A stretch of DNA of 64,000 nucleotides from the NCBI RefSeq assembly GCF_023159225.1, contig NC_063170.1:19560735-19624734 (forward strand), given 5' to 3'. Positions 20,903 to 31,710 of the stretch are shown here, piece by piece; positions within the stretch are counted from its first letter, which is position 1; each line of letters opens with the position of its first letter. The position numbers were made by a program, and so were the translations under genes. Source of the DNA: Perognathus longimembris pacificus. Its lineage: Eukaryota; Chordata; Mammalia; Rodentia; Heteromyidae. The notes beneath the pieces are model-generated. The model searched no databases. It worked only from the letters and a program-made list of their open reading frames with translations, and was not told the origin of the DNA.

Positions 20903-21309
20903 CAAGTTAAGCCATTCTGCTCAGACCATTTACTACTATTTCTCTCAGTAAAAATGAAAACAAGTAGAAAATTTCATCACCTTTAGGATCTAGCCCTGTC
21001 TTGTCCCTCCTGGTATTTTCCATTTTTCTTCTCCTCTAAACTTAAATCTTTAAAAAAAAAAACAAAAAAATCATTATCTCTCTGTAAGTTAGCCTCACCT
21101 AGAATGGCCTCCATTTCCTTAAACATGTCATACTTCTTCCTCTGCCTAGAACATCCCCCAGATAGATGTACATGGCTATTTCCCCCACTTCCTGATTCTG
21201 TTCAAATACTACTTTTTCAGTAAGTCACTCTGACCACACCACATACAAACATAAACCTCCCTTTAGTTAATCTTTTTACCTGTTTGTTAGTATCTATCTC
21301 CTTTTTAAA

Positions 21310-21537
21310 CCAGTCTTGGGGTTTGAACTCAGGGCCTGGGTACTGTCCTTGGCTTCTTTTTGTTCAAGACTAGCACTCTGCTACTGAGCCACAGTACCAC
21401 TTGCACCACTTCTGGCATTTTCTGAGTGGTTTACTGGAGATCAGAGTCTCACCACCTGGGCTGGCTTCAGCCGTAATCCTCAGATCTCAATCTCCTGAGA
21501 AGCTAGGATTATAGGAGTGAGCCACCAGTGCCTGGCT
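21310..21537 (-). mobile_element. 7SL/B1-headed SINE
   Basis: Antisense copy ending 'GCCACCAGTGCCTGGC'. The DNA before it (20903-21300) shows no gene or clear repeat. Confidence 0.75.
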
Positions 21538-21810
21538 GAAACATTTCCTTCTTTCATGTTCATCTCTCTGTCCTCTAACCCAGGCAAGTGTTCTACCATT
21601 TGAGCGATGCCCCCTAGACCATTGGTTTTTCTGTTTGTTAATGTTTTGAGTTCATGATCTCATTAACTTTATCAGTCCTATTCCTCCTGAATAGCTGGGA
21701 TTACATGCCAAGGCACTATTCCCAGCCCTTTCTTATTTTTCACGGTCTTGCTGTGTTGCCCCTCCTGGCTCTGAACTCCTTTGTTCAAGTGATCATGCTG
21801 CCTCAGACTT

Positions 21811-21897
21811 TTTTTTGGGGGGGGGGGCAGTCCTGGGGCTTGGACTCCGCCTGAGCACTGTCCCTGGCTTCCTTTTTGCTTAAGGCTAGCCCAGCCC
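21811..21897 (-). mobile_element. Internally deleted SINE in a B1-like element
   Basis: An ~85-bp remnant keeps only the head (T-tract, G11, CAGTCCTGG) and the final CCCAGCCC. It sits in a B1-like sequence with TGCCTCAG(A/T)CTTTT on both sides. Confidence 0.75.
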
Positions 21898-22008
21898 TGC
21901 CTCAGTCTTTTAAGCAGCTTGGACTGTAGCCACGTGCCACACCTGGCTTTAATTTTTTTTTTTCCAGTGACATTGAAACAAATATGCCTTTTCAAAAACT
22001 ATCTCAGA

Positions 22009-22204
22009 GGGCTGGGAATATGGCCTAGTGGTAAAGTGCTCGTCTCATATACATGAAGCCCTGAGTTCAATTCCTCAGCACCACATATGTAGAAAAGGCC
22101 AAAAGTGGTGCCATGGCTCAAGTGGTAGAATGCTAGCCTTGAGCAAAAATAAGCCAGGGACAGTGCTCAGGCCCTGAGTTCAAGCCCCAGGACTGGCAAA
22201 AAAA
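22009..22204 (+). mobile_element. IDL-Geo SINE, sense
   Basis: Flanked by AAAACTATCTCAG on both sides. Confidence 0.92.
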
Positions 22205-22365
22205 CAAAGCAAAAACTATCTCAGGTTATCTGTTACATACTAAGTACCCTGCATGTATTTGTCTGAATTAATACAGGTAATAGTTAATACATAAACTTTT
22301 GTTAAGTTGTAGTAGCCACTTTATATAAGCCATATGCCATTTCTGATTATCTGGTGGATTTTTTT

Positions 22366-22603
22366 CTTTTTTGTGTCAGTCCTGGGGCTTGAACTCAGGG
22401 CCTGGGGCTGTCCATGAGCCTTTATTTTTCCACTCTGGGCTAGTGCTGTACCACTTGAGCCACAGGCTCCACTTCTGGCTTTTTGGTTGCCAATTGGAGA
22501 ATCTCATGGACTTTTCCTGCCTGAGCTGGCTTCAAATGATGATCCTCAGATCTCAGCCTCAGGACTAGCTGGGATTGCAGACATGAGCCATCAGCATCTG
22601 GCC
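22366..22603 (-). mobile_element. 7SL/B1-headed SINE
   Basis: Antisense copy, complete. Confidence 0.78.
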
Positions 22604-22851
22604 TATCTAGTGGATTTTATTTATATTGTTTTGGTCCTGAGGATCCCCTAGGATTCATGTTAAGCATGCCTTCTACCCCCTGAGCTGCTTCTGTAGTCCC
22701 TGACTGGTAGATTTGAGTTGTATTAATAAGTAGCTTATATGCATTTGTGGAAAGCCAATCTAAGGTTTAGCTTGTAGAGTCCACCCTGCAGAAGGTAGAT
22801 ATAAAAAGCCATTATTTCAACAAAGGCATTGTTGGCATTTGGGCAGAACCG

Positions 22852-22853
<2 letters not shown>

Positions 22854-22926
<73 letters not shown>

Positions 22927-22931
22927 TGTGT
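22854..22931. repeat. (TC)n-(TG)n compound microsatellite
   Basis: About 28 CT units switch to TG units. A degraded antisense SINE (22940-23150) follows. Confidence 0.95.
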
Positions 22932-23514
22932 TCAACTCAAGGCTTTATCCTCTGGCTTGGCTTTCTTGCTCATGGCTGGCTGGCACTATACCACTTGAGC
23001 CATGTCTCTAGTCCTGCTTATTGCTGGTTATTTTAGAAATGGTGTCGTGGACTCTTCTGCCTTGTCTGGCTTTGAATTGAGACCCTTTAGGTCTTAATCT
23101 CCTGAGTAGTTAGGATTATAGACATGAGCCACTAGTGCTGCCTGTGTTTTAAATTGGTTCTGGGGATTGAACCCAGAGCCTCTGATATGTGTTTTCACCA
23201 GTGTACTGTCAAAATAACCTATCCGCAATTTTTTTTTTGTGTATGTGTACTGATGTTGGGGCTTTGAGTCAGTGTCTCTCACTTTCACTTGGCTTCCTTG
23301 CTCATCGCTGGCACTTGAGTACTTCCCTTACCTCCAATCTGGCATTTTCTGGTCAATTGGAGATGGAATCTTTCAGATACATTCACCCAAAGCCTGGTGA
23401 TTCTTACCTGAATCAGTCTTATGCAGGACAGGAGTCTCATCTATCTGCATTTATTAGTCAGAACTTATCTGTTAAGAGTACGTAGTGTCTCACCTTTAAA
23501 ACATTTTTCCCCCC

Positions 23515-23740
23515 TTTGGTTGTTGGGCTTGAGCAAAGTGCTTAGGTATTGTCCTCAAGATTTTTGCTCAAGGCTAGCACTCTACCATTTTGAGCCGACA
23601 GCTCCACTTGGTTTTCTGGTGGTTAATTGGGAGACAGAAGTCTCACTGATTTCTCTGCTGGGGCTGGCTTCTAACTGGTCCTCAGATATCAGCCTCCTGA
23701 GTAGCCAGGATTACAGGTGTGAGCCACAGGCGCTGGGCTG
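23515..23740 (-). mobile_element. 7SL/B1-headed SINE
   Basis: Antisense copy immediately upstream of the double insertion site. Confidence 0.78.
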
Positions 23741-23753
23741 GATTCAGAGATTC

Positions 23754-23957
23754 TTTTTTTTTTTGGGGGGGGGGGCAGTCCTGGACTCAGGGCCTGAGCA
23801 CTATCCCTGGCTTCTTCCCGCTCAAGGCTAGCACTCTGCCACCTGAGCCACAGCGCCCCTTCTGGCCGTTTTCCATATATGTGGTCCTGGGGAATCGAAC
23901 CAAGAGCTTCATGTGTAGGGGGCAAGCACTCTTGCCACTAGGCCATATTCCCAGCCC
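23754..23957 (-). mobile_element. IDL-Geo SINE, first of a tandem pair
   Basis: T-then-G head (T-run, G11, CAGTCC), antisense. Flanked by CTGGATTCAGAGATTCTTTT. Confidence 0.92.
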
Positions 23958-23973
23958 CTGGATTCAGAGATTC

Positions 23974-24187
23974 TTTTTTTTTTTTTTTTTTTTTGGCCAG
24001 TCCTGGGCCTTGGACTCAGGGCCTGAGCACTGTCCCTGGCTTCTTCCCGCTCAAGGCTAGCACTCTGCCACTTGAGCCACAGCGCCACTTCTGGCCGTTT
24101 TCTGTATATGTGGTGCTGGGGAATCGAACCTAGGGCCTCGTGTATCCGAGGCAGGCACTCTTGCCACTAGGCTATATCTCCAGCCCC
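23974..24187 (-). mobile_element. IDL-Geo SINE, second of a tandem pair
   Basis: Separated from the first copy only by the duplicated target. A third copy of the target core (CAGAGATTCTT) follows. Confidence 0.93.
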
Positions 24188-24937
24188 CAGAGATTCTTAT
24201 GGTTATCACCAAGTTATCTTTTTTTTTTTTTTTTACAATGTGACTATAGAAAGGACTGTTAGAGTGTTTCATGAAAATTACAGGTTGAATAACACCTTAT
24301 CGTAAGATTAATGTACACAAATTACACAATGTAAGATTGTTTAGCTGTTTGGAATCGCTTTTGTATGTGTATTCATGAACTTTGGAGAATGCATAGAAAG
24401 AAACTTGGCTGCAAATACTAATGCTTGATCACAGGCATGTTTTGAATGGTGTGCTTGTGATAAATTAGGAATTCATAGTACACAGGTTGGCAATAGTAAA
24501 ATAATGTTATTCCCACACTTTAGCCATTAAACATTTCTAAATGGTGCTGCCTTTTTGGCATATTTTTGACTACTGATTGTAAGTTGCCCCCCCCCCACTC
24601 CCACCCCCTTTGGCAGTGTTAGAGATCTGATATCTGTTAGGCAAGCACTTTACCAATAAGCTACACTGCTCAGTCTCTGTTAAAACCCTTTCTTGTTTTG
24701 TGTTGCTTTATTTTGTTTGCTTTTCTTTTTGAGATAGAATCTCCTTACTTATTCCAGACTGGCCTAGACTCAAGATGTTTCGCCCTCAGCCTCCTGATTT
24801 GCTAGTATTTTAGGCTTGCTTAAATTGTTTTTTGTTTTTTTTTTTGTACAGTGCTTAGGTTTGAACTCAAGACCTTATGCATGCTAAGCTGACAGTCTTC
24901 CACTCTAGTCCTATTTTTTTTTGCCTGTTAATTTTAA

Positions 24938-25142
24938 TTTTTTTTTTTTTGCCAGTCCTGGGCCTTGGACTCAGGGCCTGAGCACTGTCCCTGGCTTCCT
25001 TTTGCTCAAGGCTAGCACTCTGCCACTTGAGCCACAGCGCCACTTCTGGCCGTTTTCTGTATATGTGGCGCTGGGGAATCGAACCCAGGGCCTCATGTAT
25101 ACGAGGCAAGCTCTCTTGCCACTAGGCCATATCCCCAGCCCC
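24938..25142 (-). mobile_element. IDL-Geo SINE, young-looking
   Basis: Near-consensus antisense copy. The region 24200-24840 before it has no gene and few repeats apart from a C-run at 24589-24596. Confidence 0.92.
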
Positions 25143-25283
25143 TTTTAAAAAAAATTTTATGATAAGCCCTCATGGACTTTTCTGCCTGGGTTGGTTAGCT
25201 TCGAACCACTCTGCCTCTCAGGTAGTCAGGATTACAAGCATGAGCTACCATAGTGCTCTTGCCACAGCCTTAAGTTTTGTTCA

Positions 25284-25456
25284 CCCCCCCCCCCCCCCAA
25301 GTCCTGGGGTTTGGACTCAGGGCCTGAGCACTGTCCCTGGCATCTTTTTGCTCAAGGCTAGCACTCTACCTTTTGCCACAGCTCCACTTCTAGCCTTTTC
25401 TGCTTATGTGGTACTAATGAAGCACTACTCTATCACTCTATCACATTCCCAGCCCA
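25284..25456 (-). mobile_element. IDL-Geo SINE with a poly-C tail position
   Basis: Antisense copy in which about 16 C replace the usual T-tract before 'AAGTCCTGGGG'. The left monomer is shortened. Confidence 0.82.
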
Positions 25457-25622
25457 AAGAGGTGTTTTTTTGTTTTTTTGTTTGTTTTTTTCCTCTACTC
25501 ATGGAGCTTGAACTCTGGCCATGGGCGCTGCCTCTTTAGCTCCTCAGCTCAAGGCTAGTGCTCTACCACTTCAAGCCACAGCTCCACTTCAAAACAAAAA
25601 TCATTTGAAGATCTTGCCTAAA

Positions 25623-25815
25623 TCTTGGGAATCTTCCTCCTCTCTGAACCATCTACTCAATTTCGCAACATCATAGAATGCAAATGAAAGGGCATTCATT
25701 CATAGCCAAAAATGGTGGTGCATGCCTATAATCTCAGTATTTGGCAAGTATTTGGGAAATTGAGGATGAAAATATTAGGTTATCCTAGGCTACAGAGGAA
25801 GATTCTGTCTCAATA
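25623..25815 (+). repeat. Unassigned ~90-bp repeat joined to a B1-like head (copy 1)
   Basis: Bases 25623-25708 are the diverged reverse complement of the segments at 27129 and 28421, including the octamer ATGCAAAT at 25678. A B1-like element (25705-25815) follows. Confidence 0.65.
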
Positions 25816-25929
25816 CACACATCTCTTCCTGCCTTGTGTGTGTTCATTATACCCATACAAGCAATCTGAAGTGATGGAGGAAATAACTGTTGGTAGAAGG
25901 AGGACAGTTTGATGTTAATATATATGTAC

Positions 25930-26165
25930 CTTTTTTTTTTTTTTTTTTTTTTTTGCTGGGCCTGGGGCTTGAACTCTGGGCCCTATCCCTGAGCTCTTTT
26001 TGCTCAAGGTTAGCACTGTTAGCACTTGAGACACAGCACCAATTCCAGCCTTTTCTGTGATTAATTGGAGGTAAGTCTCAAGAAATTTCCTGCCTAGGCT
26101 GGCTTTGAACCACATCCTCAGATTTCAGCCTCTTGAATAGGATTATAGGCATGAAACACAGTCCT
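25930..26165 (-). mobile_element. 7SL/B1-headed SINE
   Basis: Antisense copy with a pure T-tract of about 24 bases. Confidence 0.75.
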
Positions 26166-26192
26166 CTGGGCTTGTATAATGAATTAAAAAAA

Positions 26193-26393
26193 TTTTTTTT
26201 TTGCCAGTCCTGGGCTTGGACTCAGGGCCTGAGCACTGTCCCTGGCTTCTTTTGCTCAAGGCTAGCACTCTGCCACTTGAGCAACAGTGCCACTTCTGGC
26301 CGTTTTCTCAATATGTGGTGCTGGGGAATCGAACCCAGGGCTTCAGGTATACGAGGCAAGCACTGTTGCCACTAGGCCATATTCTCAGCCCCT
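26193..26393 (-). mobile_element. IDL-Geo SINE
   Basis: Antisense copy flanked by (T/C)TGTATAATGAA. Confidence 0.9.
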
Positions 26394-26479
26394 GTATAAT
26401 GAAATTTTTAAAAATGTACAAGCTGTCATTTCAACAGCAGAATGAGTGACAGCTCAAAATATTAAGAAGAGAGTATAAC

Positions 26480-26722
26480 CAGGCCCTGGTGGCTCACTCC
26501 GATAATCCTAGCTACTAAGGAGGCTGAGATCTGAGAATTTCAGTTAAAAGCCATCCAGTCTGAGACTCTTATCCAATTAATCTTATCTCCAATTGAGTAC
26601 CAGAAAACCAAAAGTGGAGCTCTGGCTCAAAGTGGTAGAGTGCTAGCTAGCTTTGAGGGAAAGAGCTCAGAGACAGTGCCCAGGCCCTATCTGAGTTCAA
26701 GCCCTAAGATTCACCAGGAAAA
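26480..26722 (+). mobile_element. 7SL/B1-headed SINE
   Basis: Sense copy with its linker duplicated: 'CTTATC(T)CCAATT' occurs twice at 26566-26595. Confidence 0.75.
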
Positions 26723-26775
26723 AAAACAACATAGAATCTGTCCTAATTGCTGGTTCTCATTTAAAAAAAAAAAAA

Positions 26776-27005
26776 AGGGCTGGGAATATGGCCTAGTGGC
26801 AAGAGTGCTTGCCTCCTATGCATGAAGCCCTAGGTTTGATTCCTCAGCACCACATATATAGAAAAAACCAGAAGTGGCGCTGTGGCTCAAGTTGGCAGAG
26901 TGCTAACCTTGAGCACAAAGAAGCCAGGGACAGTGCTTCCTCAGATTATACCCCAGGACTGGCCAAAATAAATAAATAAATAAATAAAATAAGTAAATAA
27001 ATAAA
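26776..27005 (+). mobile_element. IDL-Geo SINE with an (AATA)n tail
   Basis: Sense copy whose tail is AAAT/AATA repeats instead of plain A. Confidence 0.9.
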
Positions 27006-27049
27006 ACTCTATACACTTGACTATTGACCAAATTTGCCAGTAGGTGTGC

Positions 27050-27236
27050 CATGTGTGTTGAGAGGTAGCCCAGGGTGACCTAATAATACTTGAGTGTCCG
27101 TTTCCTAGATACTGGGATTATAGGCATGTACCACCATTCCTGGTTGTGAGTGCCCTTTCATTTGCATTCCACATTGTTATTAAATTGAGAAATTGGTTGT
27201 GGGGAGTAGGAGAATTCCAAGATTAAAAAAAAATAT
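27050..27236 (-). repeat. B1-like head plus unassigned repeat (copy 2)
   Basis: A B1-like antisense piece (27050-27130) joins a ~97-bp segment at 27129 that recurs at 28421 with five differences. It contains ATTTGCAT at 27160. Confidence 0.75.
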
Positions 27237-27241
27237 TTTTT

Positions 27242-27478
27242 AAAATTTTTGTGGGCCATGGGACTTGAACTGTAGGCCTGGGCGCTGTGCCTGAGCTCTT
27301 CAGCTCAAGGCTAACTCTGTAGCACCTGAGCCACAGCTCCATTTCTGGTTTTCTAGTGGTTAATTGGAGATAAAAGTCTCACAGACTTTCCTGCCCAGGC
27401 TGACTGTGAACCTCAGTCATCAGATCTCCACTTCTTGAACAACTAGAATTAACAGGTGTGAGCCATTGGTGCCTGGCT
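27242..27478 (-). mobile_element. 7SL/B1-headed SINE
   Basis: Antisense copy starting at the A/T-rich end of copy 2 of the unassigned repeat. Confidence 0.78.
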
Positions 27479-27845
27479 CATGATTCTGAAATTCTAATTG
27501 TGGAAAGCTGTTATATCTTTAACTTTCATCCCTATATAGTTCCTTTATAGGTAGGACCCTTATGTTTCAGATAGGGCTTTAAAGCCCATGAATTCCAAGA
27601 ATTTTGCATGAGTAACCTTAAGCATGAAATTACTATCAGCTGAGATAGGGGAATGTTTTGTATGTATGTAAACAAATATTGTGTGGGAAGTCAGGAACCT
27701 TATTTTTCTTCACAATACTAATGTGTACACTCTTGGCCTTATACTTAGCAGGCCAGTGCTCTCTACATTTGAACCATACCCCCAACTTTTGATTTTGCTT
27801 ATTTTTCTGCTTAAGGTCTCTCCCTCTCTCCTCTCTTTCTTCTGG

Positions 27846-28040
27846 TGGAGGCGGCGGGGGGGGGGGGGGTGGCGGTTGTAGTGAGGGCCTGGACCCTGTC
27901 CTTGAGTTTCTTTGGCTCAAGGCTAGATTAAAGGGTCTCATGTACTTTCATATCTGGGCTGGCTTCAAACAGTGCTCCTCAGATTTCTGCCTCCTGAGTT
28001 AGGATTACAGATTACAAGCATGAGCCACCAGCCCCCAACA
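27846..28040 (-). mobile_element. 7SL/B1-headed SINE with a G14 tract
   Basis: Antisense. The head is replaced by GGCGGC and a long G-run (27856-27869). Two further B1-like antisense scraps occupy 28040-28250. Confidence 0.65.
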
Positions 28041-28420
28041 AAATCTCATACTTTGACACAGGCTGGCCTTAATCAATAGTCCTTCCTTACAGGCTTTCTC
28101 AACTGAGATCACAGGCATGTACCACCATGCCCAGCTACTTGATTGGGATGTGTGACTCACTAACTTTTTGTCTTGGATGGCCTTGAACTGTGATTCTTCT
28201 AATCTCCCCGCTAGAGTAGCTGGGATCAGAGGTTTGAGCCACCACTCTAGGCAAGGTGATCACTTTCCAACATAAGTGTTTGAGATGTCAGGTTGGAAAT
28301 TAAATACAGAAGAAACCTAGACACCATGAGAGGTTTGAGTTGGACATAAGTTAGAGATTAAACTTTGAGAATTGTTGGTGTAGGTTTTTTGTGGTTTGGG
28401 TTTTTTTTTTTTTTTTGCCA

Positions 28421-28540
28421 GTACCACCATTCCTGGTTGTGAGTGCTCTTTCATTTGCATTCTACATTGTTACTAAATTGGGAAATTGGTTGTGAGGAGT
28501 AGGAGAATTCCAAGATTTAAAAAAAAATTTTATTTTTATG
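28421..28540 (-). repeat. Unassigned repeat (copy 3)
   Basis: About 95% identical to 27129-27225 over 97 bases. It lacks the B1-like part and is preceded by a T-tract plus GCCA. Octamer ATTTGCAT at 28453. Confidence 0.78.
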
Positions 28541-28544
28541 GGTC

Positions 28545-28727
28545 ATGGGGCTTGAACTCTGGGCCTGCGCACTGTTCCTGAGCTCCTTTTGTTCAAGGCT
28601 AGCACTCTACCACTTGAGCCACAGGGGTCACTTCTGGCCTTTTCTGTTTATGTGGTGCTAAGGAATCAAACCCAGGACTAAATGAATGCTAGGCAGGTAC
28701 TCTACATCTAAGCCACATTCTCAGCCC
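28545..28727 (-). mobile_element. IDL-Geo SINE
   Basis: Antisense copy directly after copy 3. From 28730 to exon 2, only B1-like scraps (about 28750-28920) and unique DNA are seen. Confidence 0.85.
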
Positions 28728-29174
28728 CAAGATCTTCCTTTTTCCTTGGAAGAGATCCTCCTATCTTCCTCTTCTCTATAGCTGAAATTACATGCATGAG
28801 TGACCATACCCTTGCTGAGAATTAATTGTTAAGTTTTCCTTGGGATTAGCCTGTGGCCACATTCCTCTCAATCTTCACATCCTGAGTATCTGGGATTACA
28901 AATGTGAGTCATTCCTGGCCCCTTGAGTTTTGTATAAATAGGTTGTAAAGGAGAACTGAAAATATGAGATTCTACCTAAACTCTTAATTTTAATTGTATA
29001 GTCTTGGTGCTTTTGACCACGATAGTAGAAACTCTCTTTGAATTGGTAAGTAGAAATCTCAAAGTCCGTTGTAACATTTTAGGCACTGTGACAAAGAGAT
29101 GAAAGTTATTTAACCTTTTCTTCTAATTTAAAACTCTGATTTTATATTCATTTTATATTTTATTTTGTAAACAG

Positions 29175-29450
29175 GTGCCATGTTTCAGGACAGAGTAAGA
29201 CACCTGGTAAAGAAGAATTGAAGAAATTATACAGATACCAGATATAGCACAATTACAAAGAAAGCATTAACCTGCCTCTGAGGTGACTAAAGGGGAATAA
29301 TGGTGATTTTGCGCCGGGCTCGGCCGCCTGCTTCCGCCCCAACCAGCAATGAATCTTGACTCGCTTTCGCTGGCCTTGTCTCAAATCAGCTACCTGGTGG
29401 ACAATTTAACCAAGAAAAACTACCGAGCCAGCCAGCAGGAAATACAGCAT
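29175..29450 (+). CDS. Cnot1: Cnot1 exon 2: leader and residues 1-34
   Basis: The acceptor is AAACAG|GTGCC and the donor CAT|GTAAGT (phase 0). Bases 29175-29348 are leader; the coding part is 29349-29450. The ATG is chosen because it begins the known CNOT1 N-terminus ([12 protein letters not shown]). Its context is only moderate (G at -3, A at +4). The encoded helices begin the N-terminal HEAT-type region that docks CNOT10 and CNOT11. Intron 2 (2,023 nt) holds two 7SL-type SINEs (29592-29826, 29860-30043), one at 30490-30645, an IDL-Geo and a palindrome near its end. Confidence 0.96.
29180..29221 (+). CDS. Upstream ORF 1 in the Cnot1 leader
   Basis: A 13-codon frame plus stop in exon 2, starting five bases into the exon. 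Its start context (G at -3, T at +4) is moderate. It ends well before the Cnot1 ATG, so reinitiation is possible. A peptide product is not claimed. Confidence 0.5.
   Translation: MFQDRVRHLVKKN
29300..29359 (+). CDS. Upstream ORF 2, overlapping the Cnot1 start
   Basis: A 19-codon frame plus stop. The ATG context is strong (A at -3, G at +4). It starts 49 bases before the Cnot1 ATG, in a different frame, and stops at 29357-29359, eight bases past that ATG's first base. Ribosomes that use it would bypass the main start. Whether it is translated cannot be read from sequence. Confidence 0.55.
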   Translation: MVILRRARPPASAPTSNES

Positions 29451-29591
29451 GTAAGTAATGTAATCAGGAAAGAAGTAACATTGAAGGGATGAATATTCAG
29501 GGGACAGATGATTAGAAGTGTATATCGGTATGTAGCATGACATGTGACCAACCTTCATCTCTTTGTGTTTCTGTTCAGTGTAATTGTTAAT

Positions 29592-30043
29592 TTTTTTTTT
29601 TTTTTTTTTTTTTTGCTAGTCCTGAGGCTCTTAACTGGCCCCCGGCGCTGTCCCTGAGCACCTTTTACTCATGGCTAGCACTCTACCACTAGAGCCGCTT
29701 CAAGCTTTTTCTGTGATTTAATTGGAGACTTTACAGACTTTCCTGCCTGGGCTGGCCTCGAAGCGTGATCCTCAGATCTCTCCCCTGAGTAGCTAGGATT
29801 ACAGGTGTGAGCCACCGACACCCTGCTTGTGTATTTATTCATTCATTCATCCATTTATTTGGGCATAGGGCTTGAACTCAGGGCCCAGGTGCTGCTTAAG
29901 GTTAGCACTCTACTGCTTTGAACCACAGTGTAACGGGAAAGTCTCACAGACTTTCCTGCCTGGGCTGGTTTTGAACTACTATTCTTAGATCTGAGACTTC
30001 TGAGAAGCCAGGATACAGGCATGATCCACTGGCACCTGGCTTG
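29592..30043 (-). mobile_element. Two 7SL/B1-headed SINEs in intron 2
   Basis: Antisense copies at 29592-29826 and 29860-30043. ATTC units (29835-29855) lie at the tail of the second. Confidence 0.75.
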
Positions 30044-30489
30044 TTCGATGTAATTTTAAGTAGATCTTATCCCAACTATTGAGGATATTCATATCTTTTC
30101 ATTTCTGTCTTGAAAATGAAATATATGATCTGGTTTTGGACCAGTTCTACTTTTTTCTTTCTCATTTCAAGAAAAGTTGAGTTAATTCATAAGCCATAAA
30201 ACTCACCCTTTAAAAGATTCGTCCAGTCAGTGTTTGATTTAAAGTTGTATGTAAATATCACTGGACTATTTTATCACTCAAACAGAAACTCTGGATTTGT
30301 TAACAGCCATTCTCTTGCCTTTTCTGTTCTTGACCCCTACTGTATTTTTGGCTTTTGTGGATTTGTTAGTCCTAGACATTTCATAAGAATGAATGTTATA
30401 TGTGGCCTTTTGTGTTCGTCTCCTTTTACTTTAATAATCTTTTTAGCATTTGTCCATTTGTGTTAATATTCCATTCCATTTGTTTTCTT

Positions 30490-30645
30490 TTTTAATTGAT
30501 TGTGGGGCTTGAACTCTGCCTGGATGCTATCCCTGAGCTCTTTTTGCTCAAGACTAGCACTCAGCCACTTTCAGTCACAGTGCCACTTCTGATTTTCTGT
30601 TGGTTAATTGGAGGAGTCTCATGGGATGACTTTGAACTGTGGTCC
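30490..30645 (-). mobile_element. 7SL/B1-headed SINE, partial
   Basis: Antisense. The B1-like end is missing. Confidence 0.65.
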
Positions 30646-30790
30646 TAGTGAAATAGTACTCAACAATTAAGCTACATACTCAACTTACTTTTAACCTCCC
30701 CCCACCCCCCTTTTTGGTCTTTAATGTTTTGAAGATCTGCCTGACTTGTGCAAAGCACTGCATTTTTTCTTTTCCAGGAGAAGCACATCC

Positions 30791-30983
30791 TTTTTTTTTT
30801 TTTTTTTTGCCAGTCCTGGGTCTTGGACTCAGGGCCTGAGCACTATCCCTGGCTTCTTGCTCAAAGCTAGCACTCTGCCACTTGAGCCACAGCGCCACTT
30901 CTGGCCATTTTCTATATATGTGGTGCTGTGGAATCAAACCTAGGGCTTCATGTATATGGCCACTAGGCCATATTCCCAGCCCC
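30791..30983 (-). mobile_element. IDL-Geo SINE
   Basis: Antisense copy with a short deletion in the ID-like half. Confidence 0.88.
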
Positions 30984-31338
30984 ATCACTTCATCCTTACT
31001 AGTCATCATTCCTTTTTGTTTTTAGCCATCCTTGTATGTGTAAAGTTGTTTTAGTTTTACAAGTAGTAACAGTGAATACCTTTCCACGTGTTTTTCTTTT
31101 CATGTGTTAGTTTTTATATGCTTGGAGGAAGATCTGTTGAAATTTTTTGACTTGCAGTTTAAAAAGCTAGTGTTCTTTACCATAAGTTCAACTTGCACAG
31201 TATTTAATTTAATCTTTATGAAAAGTAAGTAGCACTTTAAATTTAGTGTTTGTAACTCTTCCTTATACTTAAATAGATATTCATACCTAGGAATTTAAGG
31301 ATAAAACTATCGAACTATACACCAGACACCCTTCCTCA

Positions 31339-31393
31339 CCTATATGTATACACATGCATGTACTGTACATGTATTTACATGTATACATATAGG
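31339..31393. repeat. 55-bp AT-rich palindrome before exon 3
   Basis: Perfect 14-base arms (CCTATATGTATACA and its reverse complement) enclose further self-complementary bases (ATGTACTGTACAT). It lies 80 bases upstream of the exon 3 acceptor. Confidence 0.88.
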
Positions 31394-31473
31394 TATAGAC
31401 TAGGTATGTACATATATATATAATGTTGTGTATATTAACTCTTCCTTTAATCTTATATTTTTGTCCTTTGCAG

Positions 31474-31581
31474 ATTGTGAATCGGCACGGTCCTGAGGCA
31501 GACAGGCATTTATTACGCTGCCTATTTTCACATGTTGATTTCAGTGGCGATGGTAAAAGCAGTGGCAAAGATTTCCATCAG
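31474..31581 (+). CDS. Cnot1: Cnot1 exon 3: residues 35-70
   Basis: TTTGCAG|ATTGTG to CATCAG|GTATTT, phase 0, 36 codons. The encoded stretch ([20 protein letters not shown]...) is near-invariant in mammals and belongs to the N-terminal helical repeats. Intron 3 (1,214 nt) holds a 220-bp CCCCT-rich tract, a 7SL-type antisense SINE (31935-32100), a sense right-monomer fragment (32130-32240) and an antisense IDL-Geo. Confidence 0.97.
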
Positions 31582-31710
31582 GTATTTGGGGCTTACAAGG
31601 TTTATGTCCACTTAGTTCTTAATTATTCAATCAATGCAGTTTTGTGCATAATGTATGTTAGAAAATAGCATCCAGGCTCTGGTTAGATAAGTGATACTGA
31701 AGACATTTCT

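Noticed and set aside
10697..29174. Extra coding exons in intron 1
   Set aside because: All long frames there fall in SINEs, L1 or microsatellites. CNOT1 begins in exon 2, and residue numbering needs no upstream coding exon.
30680..31009. Frames reading '[20 protein letters not shown]...' on many strands and places
   Set aside because: This is the opposite-strand translation of the IDL-Geo SINE. It recurs at dozens of sites and has no gene structure.
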